Positions 22,918-34,033 of a DNA stretch of 64,000 bases are shown here, one piece after another. Numbering within the stretch: position 1 is the first letter of the stretch; each line of letters opens with the position of its first letter. The DNA lies in NCBI GenBank assembly GCA_019828545.1, contig JACVRA010000364.1, positions 124,001-188,000 of the forward strand, read 5' to 3'. The stretch is from Paracamarosporium sp. OC-R06-R3. Its lineage: Eukaryota > Ascomycota > Dothideomycetes > Pleosporales > Didymosphaeriaceae. The translations under genes were made by a program, and so were the position numbers. The notes beneath the pieces are model-generated. The model made no database searches. It had not been told where the DNA came from and saw only the letters and a list, made by a program, of their open reading frames with translations.

Positions 22918-24342
22918 TCACGAGCGTACATCCATCGCTTCTGAAGATTGTTTGCCAGTGCGACCACGTGGCAATTCCTTTGTGCTTGCCTCCATCTGCT
23001 CGTCCGGACTGTCCTCATCGGATGGGCTCGGCGGCCGGCTGTCGTTAAGGTTGCGACGACTGCGAGCCATCTATCGTATATTAGAAATATTTCTAAAAGA
23101 CTAGACACGAATACTTACCCAAGCACGTACACCACCGATCAGACCAAGATTGTAGCCTGCAGCAAATTCAGACGAACCTCGTTCTGTTGCACGGTTGGGG
23201 ATCTCTAAATGGCTGAGATGTGACACGGCAGAAGGAGAAGTAGCGCTCATGGCCAATTCGCGTTCCGTCCGCTCGCGAGTGGGAGTTCTAGCCGGACTCG
23301 CAGGTCTGCTAGATTGCCAGAATTGACGGAAGTCTTTAGTAAGCTCCTGGCCTGTAGTAGCCCAGTTGGCCTTGATGCTGTCGCGTAACTCGACCATGTT
23401 GCGCTTGAAATCAAGCTCATTCTTTTTCAGCCACGAGACATTGAGCTCTTTGCGTGAAGTACCACGCTTGAGCTGTCTGTCGATGTATTGGTCGTAGTCT
23501 CGAACAATCCTGTACAGGAATTAGCATTGCTTGAGGTAGGGAAGTCGTGGGTAACCTTACTTTGTGATGATGCCGGTAGTGCTGAGGCCCTCGGTTCGCT
23601 GGGTTACCAGGAACATCCCTTTCTCCTTAATTGGCTTGTAGATATCGTCCCCCTCGTCTGCGCCATAAGGAAGATCGTCGTGAGCAACGTAGTCAATTCC
23701 GTGCTTTTCGAGGAATTCTGCAGTCACAATCCAAGGGCAGTCCTCGATGACATCATCTACCCATTTGCAGTGTCGCACACTCTCGGCACGTTCTGTGGCA
23801 GAAAGCACAGTAAGACCCTTTCTGCGATGTGTCTCCTCGTTCCCAGTGACGCCGACAATGAGATGCGTGTCTGGGAAGGCCGTCTTGGCCTGCTGAAGTG
23901 CTCGCGCGTGGCCAAGATGGAAGAGGTCGAACACACCATCCGCATACACCCTGACTGGGCGGCCTTGTGGCGGCGGATTCGTCTTGTAGCCCACTGGATC
24001 CACCAAGCCGGCCTTGGGCGGAGGTGCCATCCTCATGGTACCGGCTTCGCCATTCACGCCGTGGTCGTCTTCAAAGTCGCTCGTTTTGCTCTTCTTGTTC
24101 GCGCGATCCGACTGGCCGTCAATGTCTCCATTCCCGCCGTCGCCATTCTTGTCGGCACGCGTTCGCTTCGAGGACACATGTGAGTCGGCCTGTCGCTCCT
24201 TCTTAGAGGTGACTTGCTGGAGAACCGAATCTTCGGCGCCCTCGTCGGACGCGTCGCGTGACGATGGCTGTGCGAGCGGGACGTCCATGGCTTGGCTCTT
24301 AACAGAGGAGACGGTGTTGGTCCTCTTGCGTTTTGGCGGCAT
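22918..24342 (-). CDS. PCT1: choline-phosphate cytidylyltransferase
   Basis: Three minus-strand exons (23561-24342, 23119-23509, 22918-23070) give 441 residues. The enzyme transfers CMP from CTP to phosphocholine and is the regulated step of the CDP-choline (Kennedy) pathway to phosphatidylcholine. The first roughly 125 residues are charged and Lys-rich (a likely nuclear signal, MPPKRKR). The catalytic domain begins at [16 protein letters not shown], with the nucleotidyltransferase HLGH signature at 142-145. HDDLPYG and [20 protein letters not shown] contain the RTEGxSTxxII motif; this motif crosses intron 1, which confirms the splice. The following [20 protein letters not shown] and the helical region to about residue 340 correspond to the lipid-binding amphipathic segment. 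The Ser/Pro-rich tail ([13 protein letters not shown]) is the usual phosphorylated region. The last exon opens with MARSRRN. Confidence 0.95.
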
Positions 24343-25025
24343 TGACAGCGGGGTTTATGCGAGTGCAATGTCTTTGGACAGTTTAATTACGTCGGCGCGT
24401 CGAGGTTTACAATTCTGCTCGGCGATGACAGCTGTCGCTGGTAGAGCGTTGGGTTGGCGGGTTTAGGAACCGGCGCAGCGCCGATGACGTGCGTGGAGAC
24501 GGCGGGTGAAGCTTCAATGGAGCCGTAGCTTGTGAAGCTGCGCGGAGTGTTAGGATGGGAGGAAGATAGGGAAAAGAGAGGATAGATGCAGGAGACGCGA
24601 AACCATAATCAGTCCATAAATTTCGCGAAATCCATTCCCTGATTCGATCATTCCTTGGCAGTGACGGAGGCCGCAAGCTGGCCCAGCGTCATCCGCGGCC
24701 CCGGCTGAACACTTGAGACTCCACCAGCCCAGCACGTGCATCCATCTCGTCTCTGATTTATCCCCTTTGCAACCCGGGAGCAACAGCTTCAGCTGCCGGG
24801 CAAGATCTGACATGCGTTGTGTTGACGTGGGTGCATTTCGATAGGGGTTTATGACGGCAGACAACCCTGGCAACCGGCACGCGACATGCTGCTCCCTTCT
24901 GCAAACCCAAGCGAGCATGCATACACACCGTGACTTGACTGTGTACATGGCATTCAAACCGTCTTTACGGCTTTGGGCGTGCAACTTGCGAACAGTGCCC
25001 GTCTTTACTAGACTGCCTATGTATC
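24343..25025. other. intergenic region
   Basis: This is the promoter of the cytidylyltransferase gene and the 3' region of the CIA1 gene, both on the minus strand. No further gene is seen. Confidence 0.5.
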
Positions 25026-26396
25026 TCACGGCGCAGCGTCCTCCTGTTGCAACCCTTTCTCGTTTAACACCCAAACTCTGACCTCACCATCATCACCCGT
25101 ACTGAGCACCACCTCTTCGCCCTCCTTCTTTCCCTTGTCTGCCCTCTCCGCCCAGACCACATGATTGATCTCGAAGACGTCGTGCGCCGAAAACAACTCT
25201 GCAACAACAATCCATTCCGTAAGCGGCGCATTGCTATCCGGAACCGCAGCATCACCATTCGCCGGCGATTCCTGCGTCTCTGTGCCGTTCGCCCTTGTTT
25301 TTGGGTTCTGTGCTTGCAAAGCTGTCTTCCATCGTTCCCTGTACACAATGATTTTCCCGTCGCTACCAGCAGAGACAATCATGCCACTTCGAGGTGACCA
25401 CGAAACGGAATAGACGGCACGATCGTGCCGTCGAGGAAGTACGGCTTCTTCGTACCAATCCTCATCAACAGCAGAACTCCGAATGATGCTCGGGACCCCA
25501 TCGTTACCACCATACGCTCTTTCTTTCGCTCTCCTCCTCCATATCCTAACTGAGCAATCGTCTGAGCAAGTGGCTAGTCGCGGTCCCGACTTCTCCAGCT
25601 CCTGTATGTGACCTCTCTGCGCTTCGGACAGGCTGTCTCGCTGGGCACGGAAGTCTTTTGTAGACATGCCCGAGCCCTCAAATTCGGCCCACCATACCGT
25701 CATCTTGTGGCCATCGATGCAGGAGACCTGCACCCAATCGTCCGCATCCTCTTTATACAGCCTCACAGTATCATCATAAGACGCGCTGACCAGGAGGTCC
25801 TCCTCTGGATGCCACGCTACGCACTTTACGTCCCCGTCATGCTCCTGTAGCACGGCTACCGTCTCAAAATTATCCTCTTCAAGCTCCTCCCATATCCATA
25901 CGCTTTTATCTCTACTACAGGTAGCCAGGTACTGTCCACTCGGGCTCCAGTTCAGACTCTTGATCTCGCTCTCATGACCATCGAGAATGCAGGCGAATTG
26001 GTACTCGTCCTCATCTTCTTCCTCGTCATCACCATCGCCCGCTCCAGTAATCTCTCGCTCCAGCCGGTTGTGCTGTCGGCGCCAAATCCCCGCACTTGCA
26101 TCAAAACTTCCCGTCGCAAGCACATCCTGCCCTCTCACATGCGGCTTCCAAGACACGCTGCGTACGCTACGCTTGTGGCCTCCGGTAATACTGTGTAGTA
26201 GCGTGAAGGATGTGAGACTGTAGACGCGCACGCTGCGGTCGGAGCACGCCGTTGCGACTACGGGCTGCGAGGGATGGGGCGCCGTTTGCCAAGTGCGCGA
26301 ATTGGAGGGCGGTGTAAGCGTGGCGAGGAGGCGGGCTGTGTGTGTTGGTGCATGAATTGACGTGGACGCGTCGGCGTCGGAAGGAGGGGATGCCAT
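25026..26396 (-). CDS. CIA1: cytosolic iron-sulfur assembly WD40 protein Cia1
   Basis: An intronless frame of 456 residues. Seven WD40 repeats can be followed: VVATACSDRSVRVYSL, VLATGSFDASAGIWRR, YLATCSRDKSVWIWEE, LLVSASYDDTVRLYKE, RLATCSDDCSVRIWRR, MIVSAGSDGKIIVYRE and VVLSTGDDGEVRVWVL. The pattern of a GHKRSVRSVSWKPH block followed by DGHESEIKSLNWSPSGQYLATCSRDKSVWIWE is characteristic of Cia1/Ciao1. Together with Cia2 and Met18 it hands [4Fe-4S] clusters to cytosolic and nuclear apoproteins such as DNA polymerases and helicases. An acidic insert (DGDDEEEDEDE) lies in the loop before the third blade. The length is normal for filamentous fungi and the ATG is the first in frame. Confidence 0.94.
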   Translation of the reverse strand: MASPPSDADASTSIHAPTHTARLLATLTPPSNSRTWQTAPHPSQPVVATACSDRSVRVYSLTSFTLLHSITGGHKRSVRSVSWKPHVRGQDVLATGSFDASAGIWRRQHNRLEREITGAGDGDDEEEDEDEYQFACILDGHESEIKSLNWSPSGQYLATCSRDKSVWIWEELEEDNFETVAVLQEHDGDVKCVAWHPEEDLLVSASYDDTVRLYKEDADDWVQVSCIDGHKMTVWWAEFEGSGMSTKDFRAQRDSLSEAQRGHIQELEKSGPRLATCSDDCSVRIWRRRAKERAYGGNDGVPSIIRSSAVDEDWYEEAVLPRRHDRAVYSVSWSPRSGMIVSAGSDGKIIVYRERWKTALQAQNPKTRANGTETQESPANGDAAVPDSNAPLTEWIVVAELFSAHDVFEINHVVWAERADKGKKEGEEVVLSTGDDGEVRVWVLNEKGLQQEDAAP

Positions 26397-26927
26397 GTAA
26401 GGTACTCGATATTAGGTCGTAGGTGAGCGAGGGATCATGGGCCCGTATGTAGGCGAACGGATGCGCACGGTGAGCGTTCGGAATGCGAAATGTGCTTTCT
26501 TGTGGTAGGGCCTCGAGCCGTCGAAGGAGGTGAAGCTGTTGGTCGTGCGTGGGGCAACAAAAGTTCGTGTTGACGTCGGCCTCGCTAACTCTTGCCCCTC
26601 AGTGCACCTCTACGCCAGCCGTTTTCACCAGTGAACATCGCGCTTAGACATCGACCTATTATTATTGGTGCCAATAACATGTTATATACACTGTGCTTGG
26701 AGAGTTGTTTATCCGGATCGCATAGAATCATATCCCGTCAGACCCATCCCAACTTTCCACAGACGCCACCTGCACCCGCTCCATTAACTCCACCACGTCA
26801 CCATACTAAGCACTACTAACGTGACAGTTGCAAATTGCCTCCCTGGGTATTAAGTATCAGGTATCCCACCAAGAACGCCAAACATGCTAAAGAAAAGGGT
26901 GCCTGAAGGCAGCTGCGGAGCCGAAGC
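26397..26927. other. intergenic region
   Basis: This is the promoter of CIA1 and the 3' end of the MHYT gene. A minus-strand frame just past the MHYT stop codon reads a short hydrophobic stretch; see the alternative end given for that gene. No independent gene is seen. Confidence 0.45.
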
Positions 26928-29566
26928 TTACCGCCGTACGATTTGCTCCTTTGCCAGTAACCTGGCATGGGGATCGCGGAAAGATGTTGTGATGGATAAT
27001 AGGCGGTCCGCCATAGTGAGTTGCTCGCTATCACCGATACCAGCCTGCGACCGCACACCCATTTCTTGCATCTCATATCGTGAAGCATCCGCGTCCTGGC
27101 TGATGACAACCTCCTGGCTGACCATGATGCCTCCAAATGGGTTTCCCGTGGTGCTTGGAGGGCTCAGGCTTGTGTGCGAAACATGCACCAAGCCCTTTTC
27201 AGAGCTGCTGTCGTTGGGAATGGTAGTTTCCGACATAGTCCTACCGTTGGATCGGAACATGTTGGCCCATTTTGTGCCTGACCTGGATTCGGGCATCGAT
27301 GACTCGCCCGTAGTGGCGAAAAGAGAGCTGAACTCCTTGTGATTTTGATGCGCCAGGATGGCATGGTCGGGACAACCCGGATAACTCCTCAGGTTCGTCT
27401 TGAAGAACGAAAGAGGGACATACTGGAGCTCCTGGCTTTGCAGTGATTGACTGTATACCTCCTTGATCCCACAGAAAGAAAACACTGTAGCTTGTAATGA
27501 CTCATTTTGTCCAGACATTCCGTGCGCAATATCCAGTTGCTGAGAGGAGAACGTAGCATGACGAAGCGCCGGTTCAGGCACCTGAGCGACCAGTTCTTGG
27601 ATACGATTTCGAAACTTTTCCATGAAGATATCGTCTTCAGTGACTGAGTCGGAGCTAGAGCTGATACGGATAATACATTCGTCAAGAGTAAGACCATTGA
27701 AAGTCGACAGCATCCTCAGTTGCCTCGGGGTTGGTTCCTCATTCATGAACTTCACCATTGGGAGTCTATCAGGGCTCACTCTTGACACAATTACGTCCAG
27801 CCCTTTCAGGCTCGGAGACGGCTGAAGCAAGAAAGATGCGAGGTAGGTTCCGGAACGAGGGATAGATGACTTCCTCTCGCAGTAATTCTGCAACTGTATA
27901 ATGAGGCCATTGAGATCGTGGCGTGGGATTTGCATGCTTCGAGCGAGATGGTCTCCAATCTGATTTGTGCTGGCAAAACGATATCCAATATTTTGGAGTC
28001 GATCGGCTTCCTCTTGCCCAACCTTGCGCGTTAGGACAAGGAGTTGTCCCCTACCGAACAGACTAAGGTTGTTCTTCGCAGCCTCAACATCCTTTTGCTG
28101 TGCATCGGCATCGCTCGCCACGATTGGCCCTCCTTGACTGTCCTTCAACATGGTTTTTGTGTGCAACGTACCCGTGATGAGAACATCCTCGAAGAGTTGA
28201 CCGAGATCTTGCAGTCTAGTCTCCATACTTCTCGCAATGTCTTGGGCTGCAACGCAGAACAGCTGTCGGAATATCGCAGAATAGGTCGAATCACCTTCTT
28301 CTGTGCCCATGGAGTCACGACTATGACTTTTCAAAGGCGTGTTGACCTGCATGTAATCGGTATGTTGAAGGTGGTCACGCATCGTGGGGATGAGGTCCAC
28401 GATGCCTCCCCAATTTCGAGACACCCGATAGAGCCACTGAAATACAGGGTGCCTTGTGTTAAACTCCTCATCGAATGTCTGCAACTGTCAGCTCAATGGA
28501 AACATGACGTTTTGGATAGAAAAAAGTATGCCTACCCTCTGGTGGAATTCCCGGGTGATCGTCTGGCAAGGTAGCAGACCCCCCGGTGTGACGAGAAGTC
28601 TGCCATCCACATCAAAAGTTGCGACGGCAAGCACAACTTGTTTCGCGCGATCTCGCTGCTTTCTTTGTTGCCGCTGCTTCATGAAGCCCAATGCGAAGCA
28701 GATACCGCATGCTGCGAGGCACTAGTGCTATCAGTGTATTGCAATTCTTCGGTCAAAACGTTACTCACTAAGCATACAGCAATGATAACATTAATATTGC
28801 GCGCATCCCCGGATCCCTGGTGGTATCCACGGAGTTCATACGCAGTGCCTGCTGCAGCCGTCCAATGCATTCCACATACCGCGACGGCCAAAAAGCAAGC
28901 AACGATGATTCGGCGCCAAATGTTGTTCATCCAATGTCCACTCCAATGGAAGAACAGACTAAAGGCAATCAGACAAGCGCCGATTGCAATCGCGGCAGCT
29001 CCCACGATGTATCCAGGGAGAGGCTTCAGTCGGTAGTTGGTCGTTCCTTGGTTTCCCAAGTAATGCATTTCTGTTACAGAGGCTCCGCACATTACACCGC
29101 AAACCATCAAAGCGACATAGCGTGTTATTGCGTTCCGGTTGCCTTTGTAGAAACGATCAGTGGCCAGGAGACCTAAGAAAATGACGACGATAGGTAGGAT
29201 CGCAGAGACAGTCGTGTATGTCGCGTTGTAGTAGAGTTGAATCTCACTTTCACCTCTTCCAAGAATAATCGCACGGTTGCCGACGAAGTGCATACACCAG
29301 ATTGCCACCAAGCCGAAAGAAACTGAACAAGCGCCTAGTTGTATCCTATGACAAAGTCAGACCTAAGCCATGCAATCAAGAATCATGCTATCAAGACACA
29401 CTTACCAACTGCGCCACCCAGTTCCAGAGATTCTTCGGTGGAGAAGTTCAACTGTTGTAAACGCTCCGATCAAGCTTACAATATAGGAGATGAAGATCAA
29501 ATAGGGTAAATAATGGATCCTTGGATTAGACCCGATGGGGTACTGCTCCTTAACTGTTAGGGTCAT
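26928..29566 (-). CDS. MHYT-domain membrane sensor protein
   Basis: Four minus-strand exons (29406-29566, 28769-29345, 28536-28721, 26928-28478) give 824 residues. I start at 29566 (MTLTVKEQYPIGSN); an in-frame ATG at 29620 would add 18 residues. The N-terminal third is a seven-helix MHYT domain. Its repeated metal-binding-type motifs appear as MHFVGN (72-77), MHYLGN (147-152) and MHWTAA (213-218), each at a membrane edge. In bacteria MHYT modules are thought to bind copper and sense O2, CO or NO. A short basic loop (KQRQQRKQRDRAK) follows the last membrane segment. The cytoplasmic two-thirds has no recognised catalytic domain, although VVLAVATFDVDGRLLVTPGG looks like the start of a ligand-binding fold. 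The frame stops at a TAA that is itself inside a GTAAGC donor, so a further C-terminal exon cannot be excluded. Confidence 0.85.
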
Positions 29567-32030
29567 GTTGGTACGATGGATCTTGTCAAGTGCTTTCGTC
29601 ATGGTCAGCAACTGTCGCATCCTGAAGTGTCTAAGAAAACATACATAGAGAGAGCAAAGTAGTTTACCTCTTGGCAGCTATATGCTTTCGCTCTCCAAAC
29701 TGTATTGGGTTTCGAGTAGCTTGGTGACGGTAGTACAGAGGTGTCAAGGAGCGTAACGATCAAGCAGATCCCATGTTTGACTGGCGCGTGATAGTGTTAG
29801 ACAGACACAGAGCACCGCAGACGTAATTGCGGGAGTTGGGAGAGGTTTGAGGTATGTTGGGCTTCAACAGCATTCGAATTCTTTGTTCTGGGGGCGCGAG
29901 GGAGGCGTTTGGGGTGCAAGCATCTACCGCGACCCTAAGTAGACCGGCGACTAGCAAGCAGTATGCAACCTGTGCAGATTGGGCGCCGCTTCCCCGTATA
30001 TACGGGAACTGGTCTGGCCAAGAGTATGATTGACATTGCCGTTCTAATAGATTCTGCAAGTCACACACTTAGGCTCTTGCCGCTGCTTCATCGCCATGCC
30101 GTTCCACTCTTTACAGCTCATGTCAGAAACAAAATTAGGTATGCCGCGGTTCGCACGCCACGACAGATCTTTCCCATGGACGAGATATGATCGAATTGTG
30201 GTACGCCACGCGCCAGAGTATAGTTTTGATGTTAGAACTCATCCTGGCTAGTTGAATGTTTTGAGAACACCCTAGCGGAGCCTACAAGGAAGAGCCACCT
30301 CGGCGGCTGCCGCAGCTTTGCGCTGGTGTGGCTGACCCGCTTCTGGGTCAAGCTGAAAGCGCGTCATTCTGGGAAAATGCTAGAATGTTACGGGCATGGT
30401 GATGAACGCCTGGCCATATAGGTACGTACTCGCTAGCGAAGTCAATCTCCAGGGACCCAACCAGATGCAAGAACGTCACCGAGGTATCACTTCTGGTGAC
30501 TCTGCGGCCACTACCGGCCAGCTGCTACTCATGAAGTCTTTTCCCATGTACAACCGGTATTCATGTTAGTCTATTTGTGCACAGTTGCGTACAGAGATCA
30601 GGCGTGCGGAGTGACAGCATGCGTAGCAATGGTGTAAGCCAGTATACACGCCGTGTTCCGAGTCCTTGGAAAGAGGCATCTCACGTCTGCCGGCTACCCC
30701 GCGGCTAACTCTTCCTAGGCCGGACGCTGGTCCAAGTTGGCTGCTTTAAAAAGCACAAGCCCTCGACGGTGCGTGCTCATGCGCAGCGGAAAACGGCAAC
30801 CAGAAACGCGGATATGAAAGCAAAGCACTAGTCCTTAGTCTTTACTCTAGGCTTTCGGTTTTGCTACTTTGGAGTCGACCTTCGCGAAACTTGGTGTACA
30901 CCTAACGGAGTATTGATAACGTCCTTTCAGGCGTTCAACTGATGGAAAACCAGCATGTGAGCAAGCTGACTGTATGCGCACGCGTCGAGAATTTCCAGCG
31001 AGAGTAGTGGAAACGTTTGAAGCCATGGTTCCATGACGCTGTCTTATCCGCCGTTGTCTCAGCTGTATGGTGGGTTGGCCTGTGCAATTCGCGAAGATTT
31101 ATGATCCGCCTCGCTTGCCGGGAGATGCAGCCTCTCCCGTATGCCGGTCCCTATCGCCAATCGAGATTCAGGAACGCGTCCGATCCCACTAGTGTAATTT
31201 TACTCCCGCTCTTGATATCGCGCATGCAGCCATTATTGAGCTCGGTTGTAAGTTCAAGTTGATATCGGTGGAGCGGGTCCCTGAAACAGCAAAGTCGCCG
31301 GCGCACGATCGAGAACCAAGCTGTCAAAAGTCACCAGTAATCCCTATTGGACCGGCTCCCATACCAGCAGACGAGTGTCTCGCGCAACTGGCTGTAGTGG
31401 CTCGACGTGGGGCCGAGCCGCAGAATCGATACTAGAGAGAGCAAAATTCGAGGCATCCCGGAGATTAGATGCACGCCATTGTGAAGATACTCCACGAATC
31501 CCCCGGGCCAAACGTTGAAATGGGAACGGGTCGCCGTGAGCTAGCGGACTTATGAGGGCACCGTTTTGTCCGTCGATGCTTTTCACTTGACCGTTAGTGG
31601 TTCGGTTCGTCGAGAGGCGAACATGATGTGGACTAGAGGAAGTTCCGTCATCTGACGGATCGTAACTGAGGGCGCTAGATTGTTATAGATTCACCCAGAA
31701 TGATCATAGTGCGAACTCTGCACGGCTCTCGCCCTGGTAACAGTCTGCATCGACACGAGCGAACAACTCAAATACAATTTCCCGATCAGCAACTCCACGT
31801 GGTATGAATAGCGTCAGGATAGAGAAGGGGGAGGTTCTTGCGCAATAACACACGGCACTTCTAGGGCAGTCGAGATGCATCACTCCACAGGGATTTGCCT
31901 CAATGTCTTCATACGCATGTGTCACGAAGCTCCACCACATAAAGTTTACTGTGACCTCTTCTAGGAACATTCTCCGTCTAACGCAGCTAATCCGAAGCAA
32001 CCTGATCCTTTCTCGAAGTGGCGAACGACC
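29567..32030. other. 2.4 kb region without a supported gene
   Basis: This includes the promoter of the MHYT gene. No complete gene is seen. A minus-strand open frame at 31704-32000 reads like real protein and may be a further exon of the gene at 32031-33867; it is described separately. Confidence 0.45.
31704..32000 (-). other. coding-like segment, possible C-terminal exon
   Basis: About 98 codons are open with a natural amino-acid mix (FVTHAYEDIEANPCGV, LFIPRGVADREIVFELFARV). The frame lacks an ATG at its upstream end, and the segment lies 30 bases past the stop codon of the next minus-strand gene. A splice from a GTTCAC donor inside that gene's last exon to the TTAG before CTGCGTT would join it in frame, replacing the present C-terminus. 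The donor is weak and no good branch site is visible, so I leave it as a possibility. Confidence 0.3.
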
Positions 32031-33867
32031 TCAGATATTGAAGAGCATGTCTTCAGCGTCTGTGAACGATGAAGCCACTCTGCCCGTCCATACGATATCC
32101 GCGCCTGTGTCTTTGCGAGAAGTTCGATCGCTGTTCAGTGTGCTGTGCTTGAGTGACTCACTGCATTCGAAATGTAATTCTTCCTTTCCAACTACCTCTT
32201 CATCTACAACTTGACCACTGATCACGGCAGAGGCGCTGCTGACCAAGCCGAAAATTGAACAGTCACTGTATTGATTTTGGTCGTTTATCCTACCAGGGAC
32301 CGTGACTCCAGTGTTGGAAGAGAACTTTGTTAGGTTCTGTATCGAGAATTGCCCCTGCTCAGGAAGGTTGTTATGGGTCGGAATTTGCAGTCGTTTTTCG
32401 CCTTCGTCTCGACATCTAGTTACGCCGGTGCCGCTGCACTCTTCCAGAATCTCGACAGATTCTTCAACAGAACTAGCTTGGAACCCGGGGTCGCACAGGA
32501 TCTGAATCGGACTCGATACTGCTTTTGACAATTGACTTTTCTGGATGTGACACCATAACCGACTAGCAATAGTTGACGCTGTGTCATGGACTAATTCCTG
32601 GCCAGCTAAACCTTGCTCGTATCTCCTTCCGCAAAGAGAATTCCTGAGTGTTGCGATTTTGGCTTCCAAAGTCATAGATCTTGCTGAAACGCTTACACGA
32701 CTAAGTGAGCGAGCAAGGATTGGAGCAGTGCACACCACTTGTGAGCATGCCTACACTAAATTAGCGATCAGTGTGTACCGCAAAGTCTGTTCCGTGTCAA
32801 GATTTTACCTACTGAGCGAAAGCCGGTCCGCCACAAAGCCGGAGCGACATCTGTCAGGCCATGCACAAAGGTAGTGGCCTTAACTTTGAAGTTGGACGTA
32901 GTCCCTCTCAAATTGACATAGATCGAGAAGCGGAGAATGGCATCAGTCAAAGCCACGATGTTCGCTGATTCATACGACATGTAGTCCACTGCAGGAGCCT
33001 CTGAGGTACTTACAGGTCGTTTCCTTTTGCCGCAGTTTGGGGAGCCGAGTTCCAACCTAGAGCTCGTTTTGCCGCCTGGAGTTGTTGATGAGCGCTGTGC
33101 TTTGAACCTTGCTTGAATAGGACGATCTTGGCCTTGATCTGCAGCCCTGTTGCTGTGGTATGAAGGGTTCGATACTGAGTCTGATCTGCACAAAGATTCT
33201 AGGCTAGGGGGTGCATTTCCCAAGAAGCCATCCAGCTCGTCGATATCAAACAACGGCTTCAGCGCTTCCCGCTTTGCACGTTTCCGTACCATTGCGCGAT
33301 TCCTTGTCTCGCAAATTGCAATAACAAACTCTACGGATTCCAGGGAAAAAACTGGAATTCCTTCTGGGGGTTGGACATCTGCGCTAAGTGAGTTCGCAAT
33401 GCTGTTATTAGGTTTTGCGGCTGAGTGGTCATTTTGGCGAATATGGTCAATATTGATGCGCAATTCACCGTGAGCCGGTTCATAGTTGAAAGGGAGGTTC
33501 AAGCAGAAGCCAAACTGCTTCCATGCCTGTTCTGTCAGTCAATAAGCTGCTATAAGCTATTGAAACTCACTGGCGCATTGATGATGCTGTTTCCAAGCCG
33601 TCGAAGATGGTGGCTGTCCAGAGGTCTCCCAAGCTGCTTCCAATCAAAGGTCATGTGCATGGCATTGCTATGTCTGACCCAAACATTTCCTGATGCCAAA
33701 TAATCCAAGAGTGCGCTAGACTCGAGGTTCTGGAGAACAACGCTACTGTTCTGTGCTGGAGAGTTATTTGTGTCTGGTGAGAGTGTGATCAATGTTGTGA
33801 GCCATAGCTCGATATTTGTCGATTGTAAAGCGATGACTGCGCGCCCCAATTCGACAGTCCGCGACAT
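32031..33867 (-). CDS. uncharacterised protein
   Basis: Three minus-strand exons (33571-33867, 32813-33526, 32031-32750) give 576 residues. The introns are GTGAGT...AACAG (44 nt) and GTAGGT...GTGTAG (62 nt), and both preserve the frame. The N-terminal 200 residues look folded (ELWLTTLITL, WVRHSNAMHMTFDWKQLGR, PFNYEPAHGELRINIDHIRQ, VFSLESVEFVIAICETRNRA). A basic segment (RNRAMVRKRAKREALKP) and KRKRPVS suggest nuclear location. The remainder is Ser-rich and weakly structured. I recognise no family. The gene is divergent from the mitochondrial thioesterase, with only 166 bases between the start codons. The C-terminus is uncertain because of the coding-like segment downstream. Confidence 0.6.
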
Positions 33868-34033
33868 CGCAATAACGCCGCGAAGCCTTCAGTCCCTACT
33901 GGTAGAGTCTAAGTGGTTGGGGTGGAAGAAGGTGAGGGCTGAGGCTTGCTTCCCAGAAAGAAGGCCAAGACCCAAAACACGGCAAGTGCACCCGACGTCA
34001 TGCCCTGTCCTGCTCCGCAGCCCCTCCTACACC
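33868..34033. promoter_or_regulatory. 166-base divergent promoter
   Basis: The start codons of the unknown minus-strand gene and of the plus-strand acyl-CoA thioesterase are only 166 bases apart. A shared bidirectional promoter is therefore likely. No named site is recognised. Confidence 0.5.

Noticed and set aside
23488..24183. 231-codon plus-strand frame over the cytidylyltransferase gene
   Set aside because: It is the antisense shadow of the GC-biased first exon of a well-supported minus-strand gene.
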